Below are positions 13,423 to 24,209 of a stretch of DNA of 64,000 bases, piece by piece. The notes beneath the pieces were generated by a model, which saw only the letters and a program-made list of their open reading frames with translations, did not search any database and had not been told where the DNA came from. Where the stretch lies: contig CM075103.1 of assembly GCA_037576195.1 (NCBI GenBank), forward strand, positions 5,332,001-5,396,000. Reading direction: 5' to 3'. Within the stretch, counting starts at the first letter, position 1; each line of letters starts with the position of its first letter. The stretch is from Phytoseiulus persimilis. Lineage: Eukaryota > Arthropoda > Arachnida > Mesostigmata > Phytoseiidae. The position numbers were made by a program, and so were the translations under genes.

Positions 13423-13695
13423 CTATTTTGTTTCTGCTGTGGGTCCATAACTGTTATGAGGGTCGTCGTCATCGTCGAATGAGCCCTCTGGCAAACGTGG
13501 AGACAGCGGGGAAAGAATCTCCAAGCCACGGTTGCTGTCAGAGCGATTGTCGTTCTCGTCTGCATTGAATAATTGATATCTGAGCGACAAATCCCTTGTT
13601 ATCTGTCCGCAAAAGGCGGCACATATGATCTCGGCGAGCACGGAGTCTTCGTAACATCCTGAATTCGGCTTTGTATCGAGTCGCACAAATCCCAT
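13423..13695 (-). CDS. Candidate C-terminal coding segment, acidic tail
   Basis: A 90-codon frame: MGFVRLDTKPNSGCYED, SVLAEIICAAFCGQITRD, FNADENDNRSDSNRG, then FDDDDDPHNSYGPTAETK and a stop. The hydrophobic SVLAEIICAAFCG stretch followed by a polar, acidic tail is like a short membrane-proximal region, but too short for a transmembrane call. A second frame on the same strand is open over much of the interval. There is no recognised domain. Confidence 0.18.
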   Translation of the reverse strand: MGFVRLDTKPNSGCYEDSVLAEIICAAFCGQITRDLSLRYQLFNADENDNRSDSNRGLEILSPLSPRLPEGSFDDDDDPHNSYGPTAETK

Positions 13696-14118
13696 TCGCT
13701 CCGCTGAACTCCCACACAGAACCGTTCGGAACGGATTCCGTCGACTGACATCCGTCTTGACAATTGTTATTCACTCTGACTTATCTCGACGATGGCGATG
13801 CTTCAGCTCAGTCGGCTGCTCGGCCTCTATACGAACTGGAACACGGCAGCTTTCGAATAGAAAAGAAGCCTTCGTTGAATCCCTGGATTCCCGACGCGGG
13901 GAGAATGCGCTCCATTCATGAAAACAAAGCGGATCGCCAAGCAATAACAAAACTGCAGAAATCCACGGAGGCAACCAGATCATCACACTGATCCCCGAAT
14001 AATCGAGAACGCCCCGCCAGTTTGCGTGGAGTCGTGCCATATCGAGTCCGTGTTCCAAGCAGAAACATTCGGGAAGCGGAGTTCGTCTAGCGCTGGCTCC
14101 TTGTGTCTTCATTTTCAG

Positions 14119-14355
14119 CTGCTTACGTTGTTGAACGGACGTGACCGCGGAATCCGAATCACAAGTGGATCAGAGGTCGGCGGCAACGGTTGCGGCACCG
14201 GTGCTACGTGTCCGGATTTGCACCTGCGATTGCAACGCGTGGTCCAAGTAGCGCCAAGGAGCTGGAAGCAACTCAGAGTCGGCCCCGGATCCGCGCCGCA
14301 GGAGGACGTCGCAGACGACGGCGACGAGCCGGAGGAAATTGGATGTCGGAAATGA
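14119..14355 (+). CDS. Candidate terminal exon, unknown
   Basis: A strong acceptor, CTTGTGTCTTCATTTTCAG (AG at 14,117-14,118), is followed by a frame open for 78 codons to a TGA at 14,353-14,355; the other two frames stop within the first dozen codons. The peptide starts LLTLLNGRDRGIRITSG, has a glycine/cysteine patch (GGNGCGTGATCPDLHLR) and ends with an acidic tail EDVADDGDEPEEIGCRK. This looks like a C-terminal exon of a soluble protein with an acidic tail. No family is recognised and the upstream exon is unknown. The frame also extends upstream through the acceptor, so an unspliced 109-codon reading is possible. Confidence 0.3.
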   Translation: MLTLLNGRDRGIRITSGSEVGGNGCGTGATCPDLHLRLQRVVQVAPRSWKQLRVGPGSAPQEDVADDGDEPEEIGCRK

Positions 14356-15585
14356 GTTTGGCATCTATTCCAAAAACTTTTAGATCAGCGGAGGTCGGGG
14401 GAGCTCGTCGCGCTGTCCCGATTCCGGAGCTCATCGTCAGGATCTCGCGGGAGAGTTTGAGCTCCTCAGACGCGGGCCTCGAGGATCGCAATCTCTCCCT
14501 CTAGTCCGATAGTTTGATCGAATCGAGACTGAAAACTCTCAACTTCGGGCGGGGTGGAAAACTGTGGCATCGAAGAAGCGTTGACCGAGGAGACCACATC
14601 GCGAAGACATTGCTTGAATGAAGCGCGATCAGACCCGAAAACCGAGCTAATTCCTGCAAGTCCGGACGTCTCCCGCGTGGTCGGCTGACGCTTAGCGGAG
14701 CTTGACGTCGCTGTTCTTCGCTCTTCTCGCGAGAGCACTTCTTTCGATTCTCGGAAAGAAGTAAGCGTGACCTCTCCGACCGTTTGTTTATAATTAAACT
14801 GAAAATTAACGTCCGGGCCACTGAGCCGAGCAATTTCAGAGTCACCAAGGAGGAAAAACTCGGAGGGGACTCGAAGGAGTGGGAAACGGAGGGATCAAAA
14901 GTTCTTCCTTGCCGACATTATCTGCTGCGAGGTTCGTCGCAGCAATGGCAAAAGAGAAAAATACATAATTAACGGACAATGCTACAACCGATCTCTTCCA
15001 GGGGAGGGCCACTCCGTACGAATCGATCCGATCGTCAAAAATTCATCGAACAATTGGGCTGTTCCGGCGACGAGACGCCCCAGTGTCACCGCTGAAAGCA
15101 TCTTGGCGAGATGTTTCCTTTCACCCGAAATCCGAGAACCCGTTCACGCAGAGCGAGTGTGGAGCTCACGCGACGCTAGAACATGAAGAATTTGGGCTTC
15201 GGTTCTACGATAACCGCGGAGTTCCGTTCGGGAATGGGACGAATTTCACGGGCCCGCCAGTCGAGCCATGACCCATCGGCTTGACGCAATGAAGACAATC
15301 TCTGACCCAGAGAACGGTTTCGACCATGACTTGGCTAGCGGACGAGCGCGCGAGCGAGTGCGTCCGGTGGGTCACGCCATCCGTGACCATTGATGGCCAG
15401 CGCGAAAGCAGCGATTAAACCAGATTCACTCATTCAACACTTTATCAATGGAGACTCAGACACCAACGCGTCGCGGAGGCAGTCAATGCGTGGGTTTTTT
15501 CCCTCAGGGTCGAGAACCCGAGCTTCACGCTCACTGCCTACTGAGCCTCGAGCTCGCTCCGAAGAGCCTGACGCTGGGACGCAAG

Positions 15586-15751
15586 ATCCTGCGCGATTCT
15601 CTCCCTTCCGAGGAAATTGCGGACAGCCAGCCAAACTTTTTTTCCCGCGTCGGCTTCGACCTCCGGCTCTAACGCAAGACCGTTCTGCACCCGTAGCGCA
15701 GTGCCCCGTCCCCGGTCCCGACGGTCTTCTCGCACATCCTGCGCGATTCTC
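15586..15751. repeat. 16-bp direct repeat 150 bp apart
   Basis: ATCCTGCGCGATTCTC occurs at 15,586 and 15,736. The spacing is 50 codons, so both copies encode RIAQD in the same minus-strand frame (15,538-15,825), which is helix-forming at its C-terminal end (RQALRSELEAQ). It may be a remnant of a coiled-coil coding repeat; no family is recognised. Confidence 0.6.
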
Positions 15752-16090
15752 GCTCGAGCAGCCGTAGCGTGCTGTCCAACCGCGTGACCGTAGCGCGATC
15801 TACATTCGAGCATCCGTCGCGTCAACTCGGGTCTCCCAGAGGCTGAACCTGAGTGAAATAGGGCCTCAATACGATATCGCGCTCAGAATCTAAGAGTCTG
15901 GAGCAGTTCCAACGAGTTCGGACGAACGACCGACATTATTCAAAGCCGGAGGCTGAATCGATGAATGCCCTGGAATCAGCGATCGGAATGTCGTTCTCGT
16001 TTCGCTGGGGCCGTCGCTAATGCTCTTCTCGCTTCGACTACAAAGAACAGGGTGGGTCCATCGTGTGCTCATCGGCTGCTTGACTGCTCG

Positions 16091-16109
16091 TCAGTCGGTC
16101 GGTCGGTCC
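16091..16109. repeat. (GGTC)n short repeat
   Basis: TCAGTCGGTCGGTCGGTCC; same motif as the tract at 37,827. Confidence 0.8.
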
Positions 16110-17273
16110 GCGATGTGTCTTTCATGGGACAGATTTCGGCCAGTCACGAGACACGAAAGCGACAAGTGCTTCGTCAAGACCCCCGCCTTACAAGAGCGCT
16201 GTCACCAAACCTCTGGCTTGCGATGTTCACGGACGCAACAAAGTATCCATCACACGAGAGTGCATGGCGGCGACAAGTGGAGTTGGTGTTGCTTTCGACG
16301 GCAACAACGACGCGGAGGGGGTTCTGAGGGACCAGGCTCGCTTCAAGGGCTCTGCGCGCGCTCGGTCCGTCGCGTCAGAGGCCGCGCGTTAAGACGTTAC
16401 CGCAAATCCGATGGAGGCGACCGTCAGTGACTTAATAAGTCTTCTGCATAAAATTCCTCTCAACTTCTCCACCGTCGCGCTCTCGAACTCCTCCTCCGAT
16501 GCCGCCGTCGCCGCTCATCTTGTTGAGTCCCTTCCGCTCAGTACACTCCCACCCCGCCCCCACCCACACATTTCGAACAAGCGACGGCAGCAGCAGGCCC
16601 ACCACCACCGAGACTCGAAATTTTATCGCTCAGATTCGTCATCGAAGTTGTCGCCAGACGCCATTGACATGCAAAGTGCGGAGTGGCCGACGCCAAACCC
16701 TCGCTCATATTCTTTTCCTGCGCCCCCACCCCCAGAGCTCTCGAGACGCGACGTTCCCCTCGCCTCCCCCACAATGACCCCCGCCCCCGTCTCTTTTCTC
16801 TCCCATCGGCTTCCCCATTGGGCGGCCTTCCCGCTTGCTGGAGAAGTCGAACAGAGTCAGCCTCGAACAGTTGAGAAGCGAAATGCAGACGAAAGGAACG
16901 TCGACGACTACGACGAACACGACGGATGGATGACGACTGGAGGACCAGTGCACCAGAGCAAGCAACCGCCGGAGATGAAAAATGTTGTTCCCAATTAATC
17001 TTGGGAGGGAAGAGAGACGAACGATCCTTCTCCCTACGCTCCCCATGCTGAGCCAGCCAACCATCAGAACATGCACGCCACCAGTCACCCGATCACGTTG
17101 CCGGAGAACCGAGAGTCCCTCAATCGGGGGCCAAGCTGGAAGGGGCCCAACATCGGAGCAAGGGGATTCAGCAGAGGCAACAAGCGGTTCTCAAGGCGGA
17201 ACGTGTAGAGAATGAGGCCTAGCCACGAAGGGAGATGCCAGGGCCTCCATCTTCGCGTTGTGGACTACTTTCT

Positions 17274-17292
17274 CCCCCCCCCCCCCCCCCCC
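17274..17292. repeat. Poly(C), 19 residues
   Basis: Uninterrupted C-run following CTTTCT. No terminal element or splice context is associated; a length polymorphism or assembly ambiguity is likely. Confidence 0.95.
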
Positions 17293-17614
17293 TCCCTGAT
17301 GTACGATACCCGTAGAACTCGAGTGGAAGGATCTTGGCAACCGGAGTCCGAAGCAACAGATGACCCGGCTGCTCCGCGGCTCTCCGGAACCCGTGTCCGA
17401 GCCTCCGCCCACCACTAACTTTGAACATCTCGTCGATTACACTTCACTTTTCATCTCTGTCCTTCGTGCTCCGTCTTCTTCCCCGCTGTCCCTGTTCCTA
17501 GGTTCCGAATCCAAGTTGTGTCCCCGCCTTCGTTTCGGTTGCTCCACTTTTCCCTGACTCTGGTCCCGTACGCTTGCTATTCCCCACCCGATCGAGTCCC
17601 TCTCCGCTCCTACC

Positions 17615-18013
17615 TCAGATACTAAACTGAATTAAGTTGTTCCCTCTGCTCAAACAGTCCGAAGATTCTTGTGACTCATTCTCGTTCGACTTCCCCTGGG
17701 CCACGACAAACAGCGACTTCTCGAAGTCGGAGTTAGTCACATTCCTAAACCCGGGCGTTCTCCATTTCTCTTCGGTGATGTTGTTCTGCTCTGGCATTGG
17801 AGTCACTCCCTTCCATAGCCTAGTCTTTACTTTCCTCTTCTCAGCTCGAGTCGACTTCGGCCCCTTCACGACGTCCACCAAGTTCTCGGCGGCCTCGCTC
17901 GGTCCGCTGTGCTCCCTCTCTGATTCCATCGCCTCTGACGTTTCTCCAATTAAATCCACTCTGTTCTGAGACAATCGGCTTTCAATAACTCTCGTCCGAT
18001 ATTTCCGTCTCAT
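17615..18013 (-). CDS. Hypothetical hydrophilic protein, 132 aa
   Basis: A complete ATG-to-stop frame whose composition is protein-like: MRRKYRTRVIESRLSQ, SEAMESEREHSGPSEAAE, KSTRAEKRKVKTRLWKG, ITEEKWRTPGFRNVTN, SNENESQESSDCLSRG. It is rich in Glu/Lys/Arg/Ser with purine-rich codons, like gag-type or disordered regulatory proteins, but I recognise no domain. Its ATG overlaps by four bases (ATGA) the stop of a 91-codon frame on the same strand (18,010-18,285). The opposite strand is also open for 110 codons (17,637-17,969) and is preceded by a TACTAAAC branch-point-like motif and an acceptor, so strand is not certain; the plus reading is a Phe/Ser-rich mirror and less plausible. Confidence 0.3.
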   Translation of the reverse strand: MRRKYRTRVIESRLSQNRVDLIGETSEAMESEREHSGPSEAAENLVDVVKGPKSTRAEKRKVKTRLWKGVTPMPEQNNITEEKWRTPGFRNVTNSDFEKSLFVVAQGKSNENESQESSDCLSRGNNLIQFSI

Positions 18014-18285
18014 AGACCCTCCGTTTCTCCCTCTAAATTCCCCATCCTACTCCGAGCGTCCTTACTAAATCCTCTTCGAAAGCCTTCTCCACTTGTTGTT
18101 CGGCACAATCGGAACCACTGCGATCCCGAGTGGAACTTCCAGGGAACATGTTGATTGAAACTCCGAGAATCTCGTCTGCCGCGTTCAAAGTCTCGTTTCG
18201 GGATGAATCCGATAGAAAATCGATGATCCCCGGATTTTATCGAGTTTCGGATTCGCGCCGAGACTTCTTGGACTTCGCAACTCAC
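18010..18285 (-). CDS. Hypothetical 91-codon frame overlapping the next by ATGA
   Basis: Starts MSCEVQEVSARIRNSIKSG and ends SRMGNLEGETEGL at a TGA that overlaps the ATG of the 132-residue frame. Arg/Ser/Gly-rich, with no domain. The coupling arrangement is like bicistronic retroelement or overlapping frames, or a simple frameshift joining both into one decayed gene. A plus-strand frame (18,130-18,396) overlaps it. Weak on its own. Confidence 0.18.
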   Translation of the reverse strand: MSCEVQEVSARIRNSIKSGDHRFSIGFIPKRDFERGRRDSRSFNQHVPWKFHSGSQWFRLCRTTSGEGFRRGFSKDARSRMGNLEGETEGL

Positions 18286-18399
18286 CTTCGAACAGTATTA
18301 TGCGAGGTGCCAAACGTCGAAAAGCGAGGGTCGAATAAGTTGCTAAACGCAAGAGAGAGAGAACGCTGCGGAGAAGAACGGCAGGTTGCGAGGTGAAGA

Positions 18400-21040
18400 A
18401 CCCTCAAGAGGAACAGCCGCCCCAAGATACAGAGTTCAAATATTTGACTAGTGGGCGGATTTTCAGCGGTGGACCCATTCGGCACGTGGATTTTTTTCTT
18501 CGCAATGTTTGTCGCCAAGTGAGACATCAACGGTGCTGTGAGCTTTACTGTTGTTGGTTGTTCAAAGTTCTCATTCGTCTCGCTTTCCCACAGCTGTTTT
18601 CAGTTCCTTGTGCCATCTCTAATTTCGGTTCTCGACTAGTATGGAAGTGGCGACTTCAACCGATGATGAAGACGCCACAAAGGCGGCTTGAGTTCCCTCG
18701 CTGGGCGCGGCTGAAGTGCGTCACAACAAGCCGCGTGGACCGTTCGGAAATCGGCGAGGCCAATGTAGGACGGAACCCTGATATCTCACACATTACGAAG
18801 TTTTCTCGCCGCCCCCGGTCGATACCGTCCGCTTGGCGTTCTCAGCGCCAGCAGACAGTCCCATCGTGCCCGAACATCCAGAGACCGGTTACTTCTCAAA
18901 TACACATATCTCCTGTTGGAATGGCTCGATGAATATAAGAGCGTTCCGATTGAGGAAAGAACAACTAGAAACTTGGATACCAAACAATAGAACGACTCCG
19001 GCTTAGCATGGCTCCGGTTAAGCATGGGAAGACATATCCAGGACTTTATTCACAGCCACGAGGCAATAAACTCGCGGGTTTTCATGATGACCAATCCCTG
19101 TTATCCTCGTGTCCTCAGGATTGAATCAAATGGCGTAACGGAACTTCGACGACCGAAGATGATGAGCAGCTTCCGATTCGAGTTCGAGATCTTCTCACCA
19201 CAGTGAATCATGTTCCTGATCCTGTCCTGAGCAACACGTGGCCGCCTCGAACTTCCGGAGGATCGCGCTCCCATCTGACTCTGCCGATAAAACGGCCGCA
19301 GCCATCGTGGAATCAGTCATCGTTCCATTGCCGAATATCTGTATCTCTGAAGGAGCAAGTTCCAGAGCCTCCAGGAGCGACGAGGCGCGCTGTGGTTGTT
19401 ATTTTCCCAGCATCGGGATGGGAACTTCAAAAAGTGAAAAATGACTCGGTGTGGTTTTGCTGTTGATGCCAATGCCGATGGCTTTGTGGGTCTCTAGACT
19501 CAGTCGCGAGGCTTCCTGACAATTCGGCACGAAGACGGATTCCCCCAAAAGTCCGGAGCCGAAGTAACGAATCAGGAAGCGAACACCCGGAACACTCTGA
19601 TAGACCCCGTCGTCTTCCCGAACACAAACTCAGCACTCCCGAAACAACGACGCCGTAAGCGGCTGAGATGCTCCACAAAAGTTGGACTCGACGAACGACA
19701 TAATTAGGATTGACGGGTGATGAGCGACGGAGGAGGTGACAGATGCATCGGTTTTCCATCTTCGACCGGCGTTCCGCGACGTGCAGCTGAATGGATGTCG
19801 AAACGTTGAAATTCCGCTGAGCGACTCGAAAGAAGACGACGGATTCGTCTTGATTTTTGAAAACAGCCCCGCTTCACAAAGTAGGGAAAAAGGGGCCAGA
19901 TTCAGCCCAAAACCGACACTCGCACCTCAAACTGGAATTCATAACGACAACGGTCACGCGTGCAGACGCCGGAAACCGAACACCGCGCCGCAGTCCAGCT
20001 TCGGCGGCATCCAACGACAAGTTTCCCAAGAAGCTACACTCGGGCGGCGGTAAAGATTTCCTGCTGACAACCCAAGAACTTCAAAACTCCCAGAATCAAT
20101 CAGATCGATTGGGAAGAGGCTCTGGAGAGGTTCGTGGATCTAATCAGCAAACCACCACCGTTTTCATGCGGAACTGTGTCTCACAATTTGTAACGCAACC
20201 GAGCGAGGCTGGAACGGGATCACGCATCGTTTTCTTTTGCGATGCTGATTCACGCGGGCGCCGGGGTCCCAGGGTCTGCGCGGGGTCAGCAGCGAAACGG
20301 ATACAGAAACACGGACGAGAAGCATGGAAACGGGAAAAACAATACAACTAACTCAATCTCACATTAGCGTGTCGATGTCAATTAGACGATGAACGCACGT
20401 ATCGGAGTTGTGCCGGTAGGAGCAACGGCTCCCGCAGCGGCGATCGCGGGCCGAGAGGAATCGTAGAAGGGCACCGAATTTTCACCTCCGACACGCGAGA
20501 AGGGCGATCCGAGGAAGGCGTCAAAAAGCGACCCGGTCGATTTCACTGGGGGCGAGGATCTTCCGGTGAACGAGAGCGTTCCTCTGAATCGCTAGAACTT
20601 GGCTCAAGGCATTATCCCCGCTTCGGAGTTGTTATGCTCCATCTTCAGAGCCCTTATTTGTTGCACACCTCTTGGGTTATCCGGACAGGTTTCCGGCCCA
20701 GGCTCTTTTTCAGATCGAACTCCCTCCTCATTACATCGTTAGTTAGTCCTTGGATGTGGTCATCACCTTTAATCTGGTCCCCAACATAAGTAGACCTCAA
20801 ACAAGATGAGTGGAGCTGATACGTGCAGTTACATACCTCTGCTGAGTTTTGCATGTGAGGCGTCAGGCTTCTCACGAACGATTTTCGTTTCCCCGTCGAG
20901 CGTCTGCAATTTCAGTCGGGAAAACGAATCGTGGCCATTTTTTCTGGTCATCCGGTTATTTGCACTGCGATCTGCGTAATCTGATTCACACACGCGGAGC
21001 AGATTTTTTGCGGAGTCGCTCCGAACTAGTTGCTCACATT
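18400..21040. other. No supported gene
   Basis: Short frames only. Holds the local repeat GGCTTAGCATGGCTCC / GGTTAAGCATGGG near 19.0 kb, superficially like a piece of U6 RNA. Confidence 0.45.
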
Positions 21041-21057
21041 CTTCTGTCCGCCCCCAG

Positions 21058-21192
21058 AACGGCGGCAACAACATGAACGGCAACAGCAAGTGGAATCAGA
21101 AGCAGCAACAACCGCTAGTCTCAACAGCCGCAGCTAGCGGGATGGCCATCCGGCTAGCCACAGAAGCGCAGGAGCTACCAAAAAAAAAGTAA
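21058..21192 (+). CDS. Candidate terminal exon, Asn/Gln-rich tail
   Basis: Preceded by the best pyrimidine tract in its neighbourhood (ATTCTTCTGTCCGCCCCCAG, AG at 21,056-21,057), the first frame encodes 44 residues and ends at TAA (21,190-21,192). It reads NGGNNMNGNSKWNQKQQQP, then LVSTAAASGMAIRLATE and AQELPKKK. The Asn/Gly/Gln-rich start with C- or G-ending codons (AAC, GGC, AGC, CAG) resembles the low-complexity tails of RNA-binding proteins and transcription factors. An A-run follows the stop. No partner exon is identified, and the biased composition could be a decayed CAA/CAG repeat. The minus strand is also open here, but as a cysteine-rich mirror of the repeat. Confidence 0.35.
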   Translation, partial: NGGNNMNGNSKWNQKQQQPLVSTAAASGMAIRLATEAQELPKKK

Positions 21193-23900
21193 AAAAAAAT
21201 CGCTGAGATAGCTATATTCTGGCCGGCGCTGGTTCTGGTTGTAGAATCGCGTGGGAAGGAACCCAGTTCAGCCGCCGAAATATCGAACGCGACACGCGGC
21301 AGGCCATTGCCGAACCGACGCTGCCGGTCCTGCGGACGCAAACCGAGCGGCCGTGGACGAGGGGCGGGGAGCGAGCAGACGCATCAACGATCGGACAGAG
21401 GACGCTGCGCAACAGCATGGCGACATCGCCGGCGGCGCTGCAACCGTCAATTCAATACTTCGATACCGAGCCCGGTCGTATACGCCTCTAAGCCGTTGAC
21501 CTCTCCCGCTTTCCGGTTCGTATTTAGCTTGTCGACATCGTTTGTTTGACGGAGACACTCTCATCTCGAAAACGATTGAATTGTAGTTCCTAGTGAGCTC
21601 CGCCTGGAATCCTTTCTCAGGTTCCGTCAGATTCAAACGCTGTGCTCGTCCGATCGCAAAGTACCGTCCACGGTCCTCGCCATTTCTCGAACGACCCAAG
21701 AGCCGAGCAAATAGAGCTCTTTCCGCAATCATGGTCTGCCAGGACGGCGGAGCGGAAAACCAAACGAACCGGCGAATGGATAGAAAATGAGATTCGAATA
21801 TGGATCAATTTTGCGTCACGGAACGAGACAAACCGATACATCGGACGGAAACTCGTTCCACGGATCGTCCAACGAAAAAAGACGAAACGTGGACGTTCAA
21901 CCTAGGTTTTCTTCGTCGTGGCTTCCACCGGCCGGGCGAGGTGGAGGAGATTCACCTGGAATAAGTCCCATCACCGGGAAACTGGCTCATCAAAATCGAC
22001 TCGCTCGACTAGGTGACGGCTTCAAGTTATTTCTCCCTAAGCGCCGACTCTGAACAGGATGAACAAGCGAGTGAGCTGCCTCGGTGGAAGTTAGGGCGCC
22101 GCTCCCTGGTTCCCAGTTCTCACACGCACAGTGGAAGCGTTACAGTTCGCTGCTTTTCCTCGACCGAAGAATAACGAAGGAAATTAAATCTGACTCCGCC
22201 AGCGGCACGGCGTCAAACAACCGTCAGCAACGAACGCCGATCACATTTCTCGAAAATCGCCAACTCCATCATCTCGCGAACCCCTCCCTCTCTCTCTCTC
22301 TCTCTCTGTTCGACTGGAACGTTTACGGTTGATGACAAGACATCGCCTCCAACAAAAGATGACGACGAGAGCGTCTCCAGTGGGAGACCAACTCGATCTT
22401 TCCTGTGACAATGACAAAAGGCGTGCTTGGGGTCTTGAAGTGTTGGAGACACCACAGGGTGTGACAATGCGATACGGTTTTCTGGAACCAATCTTCAATC
22501 AATGACTTTTGATTACGACGTCAAAACACACTTGTCGTGTTTCAAGACAGATCGATCCCCGAGATTGAAGGGAAAACTCCCATTTGAACTCGATTCGCTG
22601 TCCAAGAGATTCGGGGAAGAAAGTTTTCTGAAATTCGTTCCGCAAAAACGCCGTCCCAGTGCCTAGATTGGGGAGAGAGGAGTGAATCAAGTTCTTGAAA
22701 CAAAATACTCCCGGTTCCTTGGAGGGAACACTCTCGAGATCCAGGAATTCCGGTGCTTGGACAATAGGATTTGGCTCTCTCGATCTCCCTTATCCTTGGC
22801 GTCTCCGTCGAGGAACATGTTCCTCCGGCATTTTCAGATATCCTCTCGCGCATTCCCCGGCATCAGCCCGAAGAGCCTGGGATACCGTCGGCGCCTCCGA
22901 CTCGCGTCTGAATCTCGCTCACGTGTCGTTGAGTTGTTCTCGAAGCAAAGACAACGCCTCTCCTGTTTTGCAGCGACTCCGTTAATTTATGCAAATCCGC
23001 GGAGTTTCAATCCTCTTCTCTAGTTCCACACGATTAAAAATCGAGCGGTCGCCGCGGACAATCCGGGGCAACACTTTGTCATCGAGCAGACTCCTCGATC
23101 GAGCATGGAGCCTGAGTCGCGGCGACATGGGGCTTGCAGGATTTGAATCGGAAAAAAAATTAAATCGTTAATGAGATATCCGAGTTGTTCATGCAAATCA
23201 GCCACAATTACGTTCTCAATTCCATCCCAACGGAGCGTGGGCAAGAGGAGAAGTGGTCTCCAAGGGTTCTCGAATCTGTTCGTGGCTAGCGGGAGCTCGG
23301 GAAGTGGCGTTTTTGCTTCGTAGCGGCTATCGATGTCGATCGAATCGATGACTTGATTTCTCCGACGGGATCCGAGGAAAGTCCTCCCGCCAGTTCGCTC
23401 CCGGTCCCGACCAGCGAGACAGGAAGCGCGAGTTCGAGCTTATCTCGAGTTCAGAGGGCAAGGTTAGAACGTCACGGTCGAGTATGGATGAACGACCAAC
23501 ACCATCATAGCTTTTGGAGTGACTCTACAATCAATCTTCATTCCGAGCGACCGATCGGAGAGGGATAAACACAAACAGGCCGCTAGAGGTCAGTGGGCGT
23601 TTTTCGACTCTGTATAGTTTCACATCAGAACCGCCGCGGGCTCGACAGCGAGTGATGTGATCGAGAACGTGGTGCAACTCATCAAACGTTGACGGGACGC
23701 CCGCGCGCAGACTTGGATCTTTCTTGATCAGAATTTTGTCCTCCCCGCGCTCGTCTTTCCCTCCCCTTAACCTGTCCGAGTCATCTCCTCGGAGTTCCAA
23801 CGGAATTTTTCATTCGGACCGGCTGCGGTGTGCTGAACTCCGAGCTCGGTGGAGTCCTAAATCGTCACCTCGACCCCAGAGAGTGGGCCGTCGCTGGCGA
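21193..23900. other. No supported gene; (CT)10 tract
   Basis: On the minus strand near 22.86-23.0 kb, short helix-like pieces (TGEALSLLREQLNDT, SQALRADAGECARG) occur with intervening stops, possibly a decayed coiled-coil fragment. Confidence 0.4.
22288..22307. repeat. (CT)10 microsatellite
   Basis: Ten perfect CT units. It could bind GAGA-type factors on the other strand, but there is no promoter signal nearby. Confidence 0.95.
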
Positions 23901-23910
23901 GAGGGGCAAA

Positions 23911-24207
23911 ATGAGAGGCCCGAGAGGGAACGGAGAGATGCTCTTAATAATCTCACTACTGCTGCTGCTGATATTCCTCTTTTCCCGGATGGAAACCCAA
24001 TACGATTACCCAATCGAAGCTCCTCTGCCGCCGTCGCCTGCCTCTCCGCTGCTCCCGCGAGCCGACCCCGACCCGCCGGCGGGTTATCTGATGGGCAAAC
24101 AAAAAACCGACTCGGATTCTCTTCCTTGGTCGTTTCTCTTGCGAGCGCGCACAGCGATTATCTCTTCGGTTCGATGTAATTCGCTGGACACGACATCCAT
24201 GCCTTAG
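23911..24207 (+). CDS. Candidate single-pass membrane or secreted protein
   Basis: From ATG at 23,911 the frame reads MRGPRGNGE, then a 16-residue hydrophobic core MLLIISLLLLLIFLFS, then RMETQYDYPIEAPLPPSP and a proline-rich region, to a stop at 24,205-24,207. Positive residues before and an acidic, proline-rich segment after the core give a type II signal-anchor or signal-peptide layout. The leucines come partly from a CTG repeat, so the hydrophobic core may be a by-product of low complexity. No family is recognised. Confidence 0.2.
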   Translation: MRGPRGNGEMLLIISLLLLLIFLFSRMETQYDYPIEAPLPPSPASPLLPRADPDPPAGYLMGKQKTDSDSLPWSFLLRARTAIISSVRCNSLDTTSMP

Positions 24208-24209
24208 AT

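Larger units (their letters stand above)
14740..17273. other. No convincing gene
   Basis: Contains the 16-bp direct repeat at 15.6-15.75 kb and a 195-codon plus-strand frame (16,411-16,998) of Pro/Ser/His-rich low complexity that I do not trust. Confidence 0.4.

Noticed and set aside
14273..14738. Minus-strand helix-like segments (SRFDQTIGLEGEIAILEARV, then EELKLSREILTMSS in another frame)
   Set aside because: Suggestive of a frameshifted coiled-coil pseudogene, but no family is recognised and the adjacent plus-strand exon candidate partly overlaps; not strong enough to call.
16411..16998. 195-codon Pro/Ser/His-rich plus frame
   Set aside because: Composition follows a C-rich low-complexity tract; minus strand also open.
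18985..19030. TTAGCATGGCTCC, reminiscent of U6 snRNA
   Set aside because: Match limited to about a dozen bases within a local repeat; the conserved U6 ACAGAGA box and stem-loop are absent.
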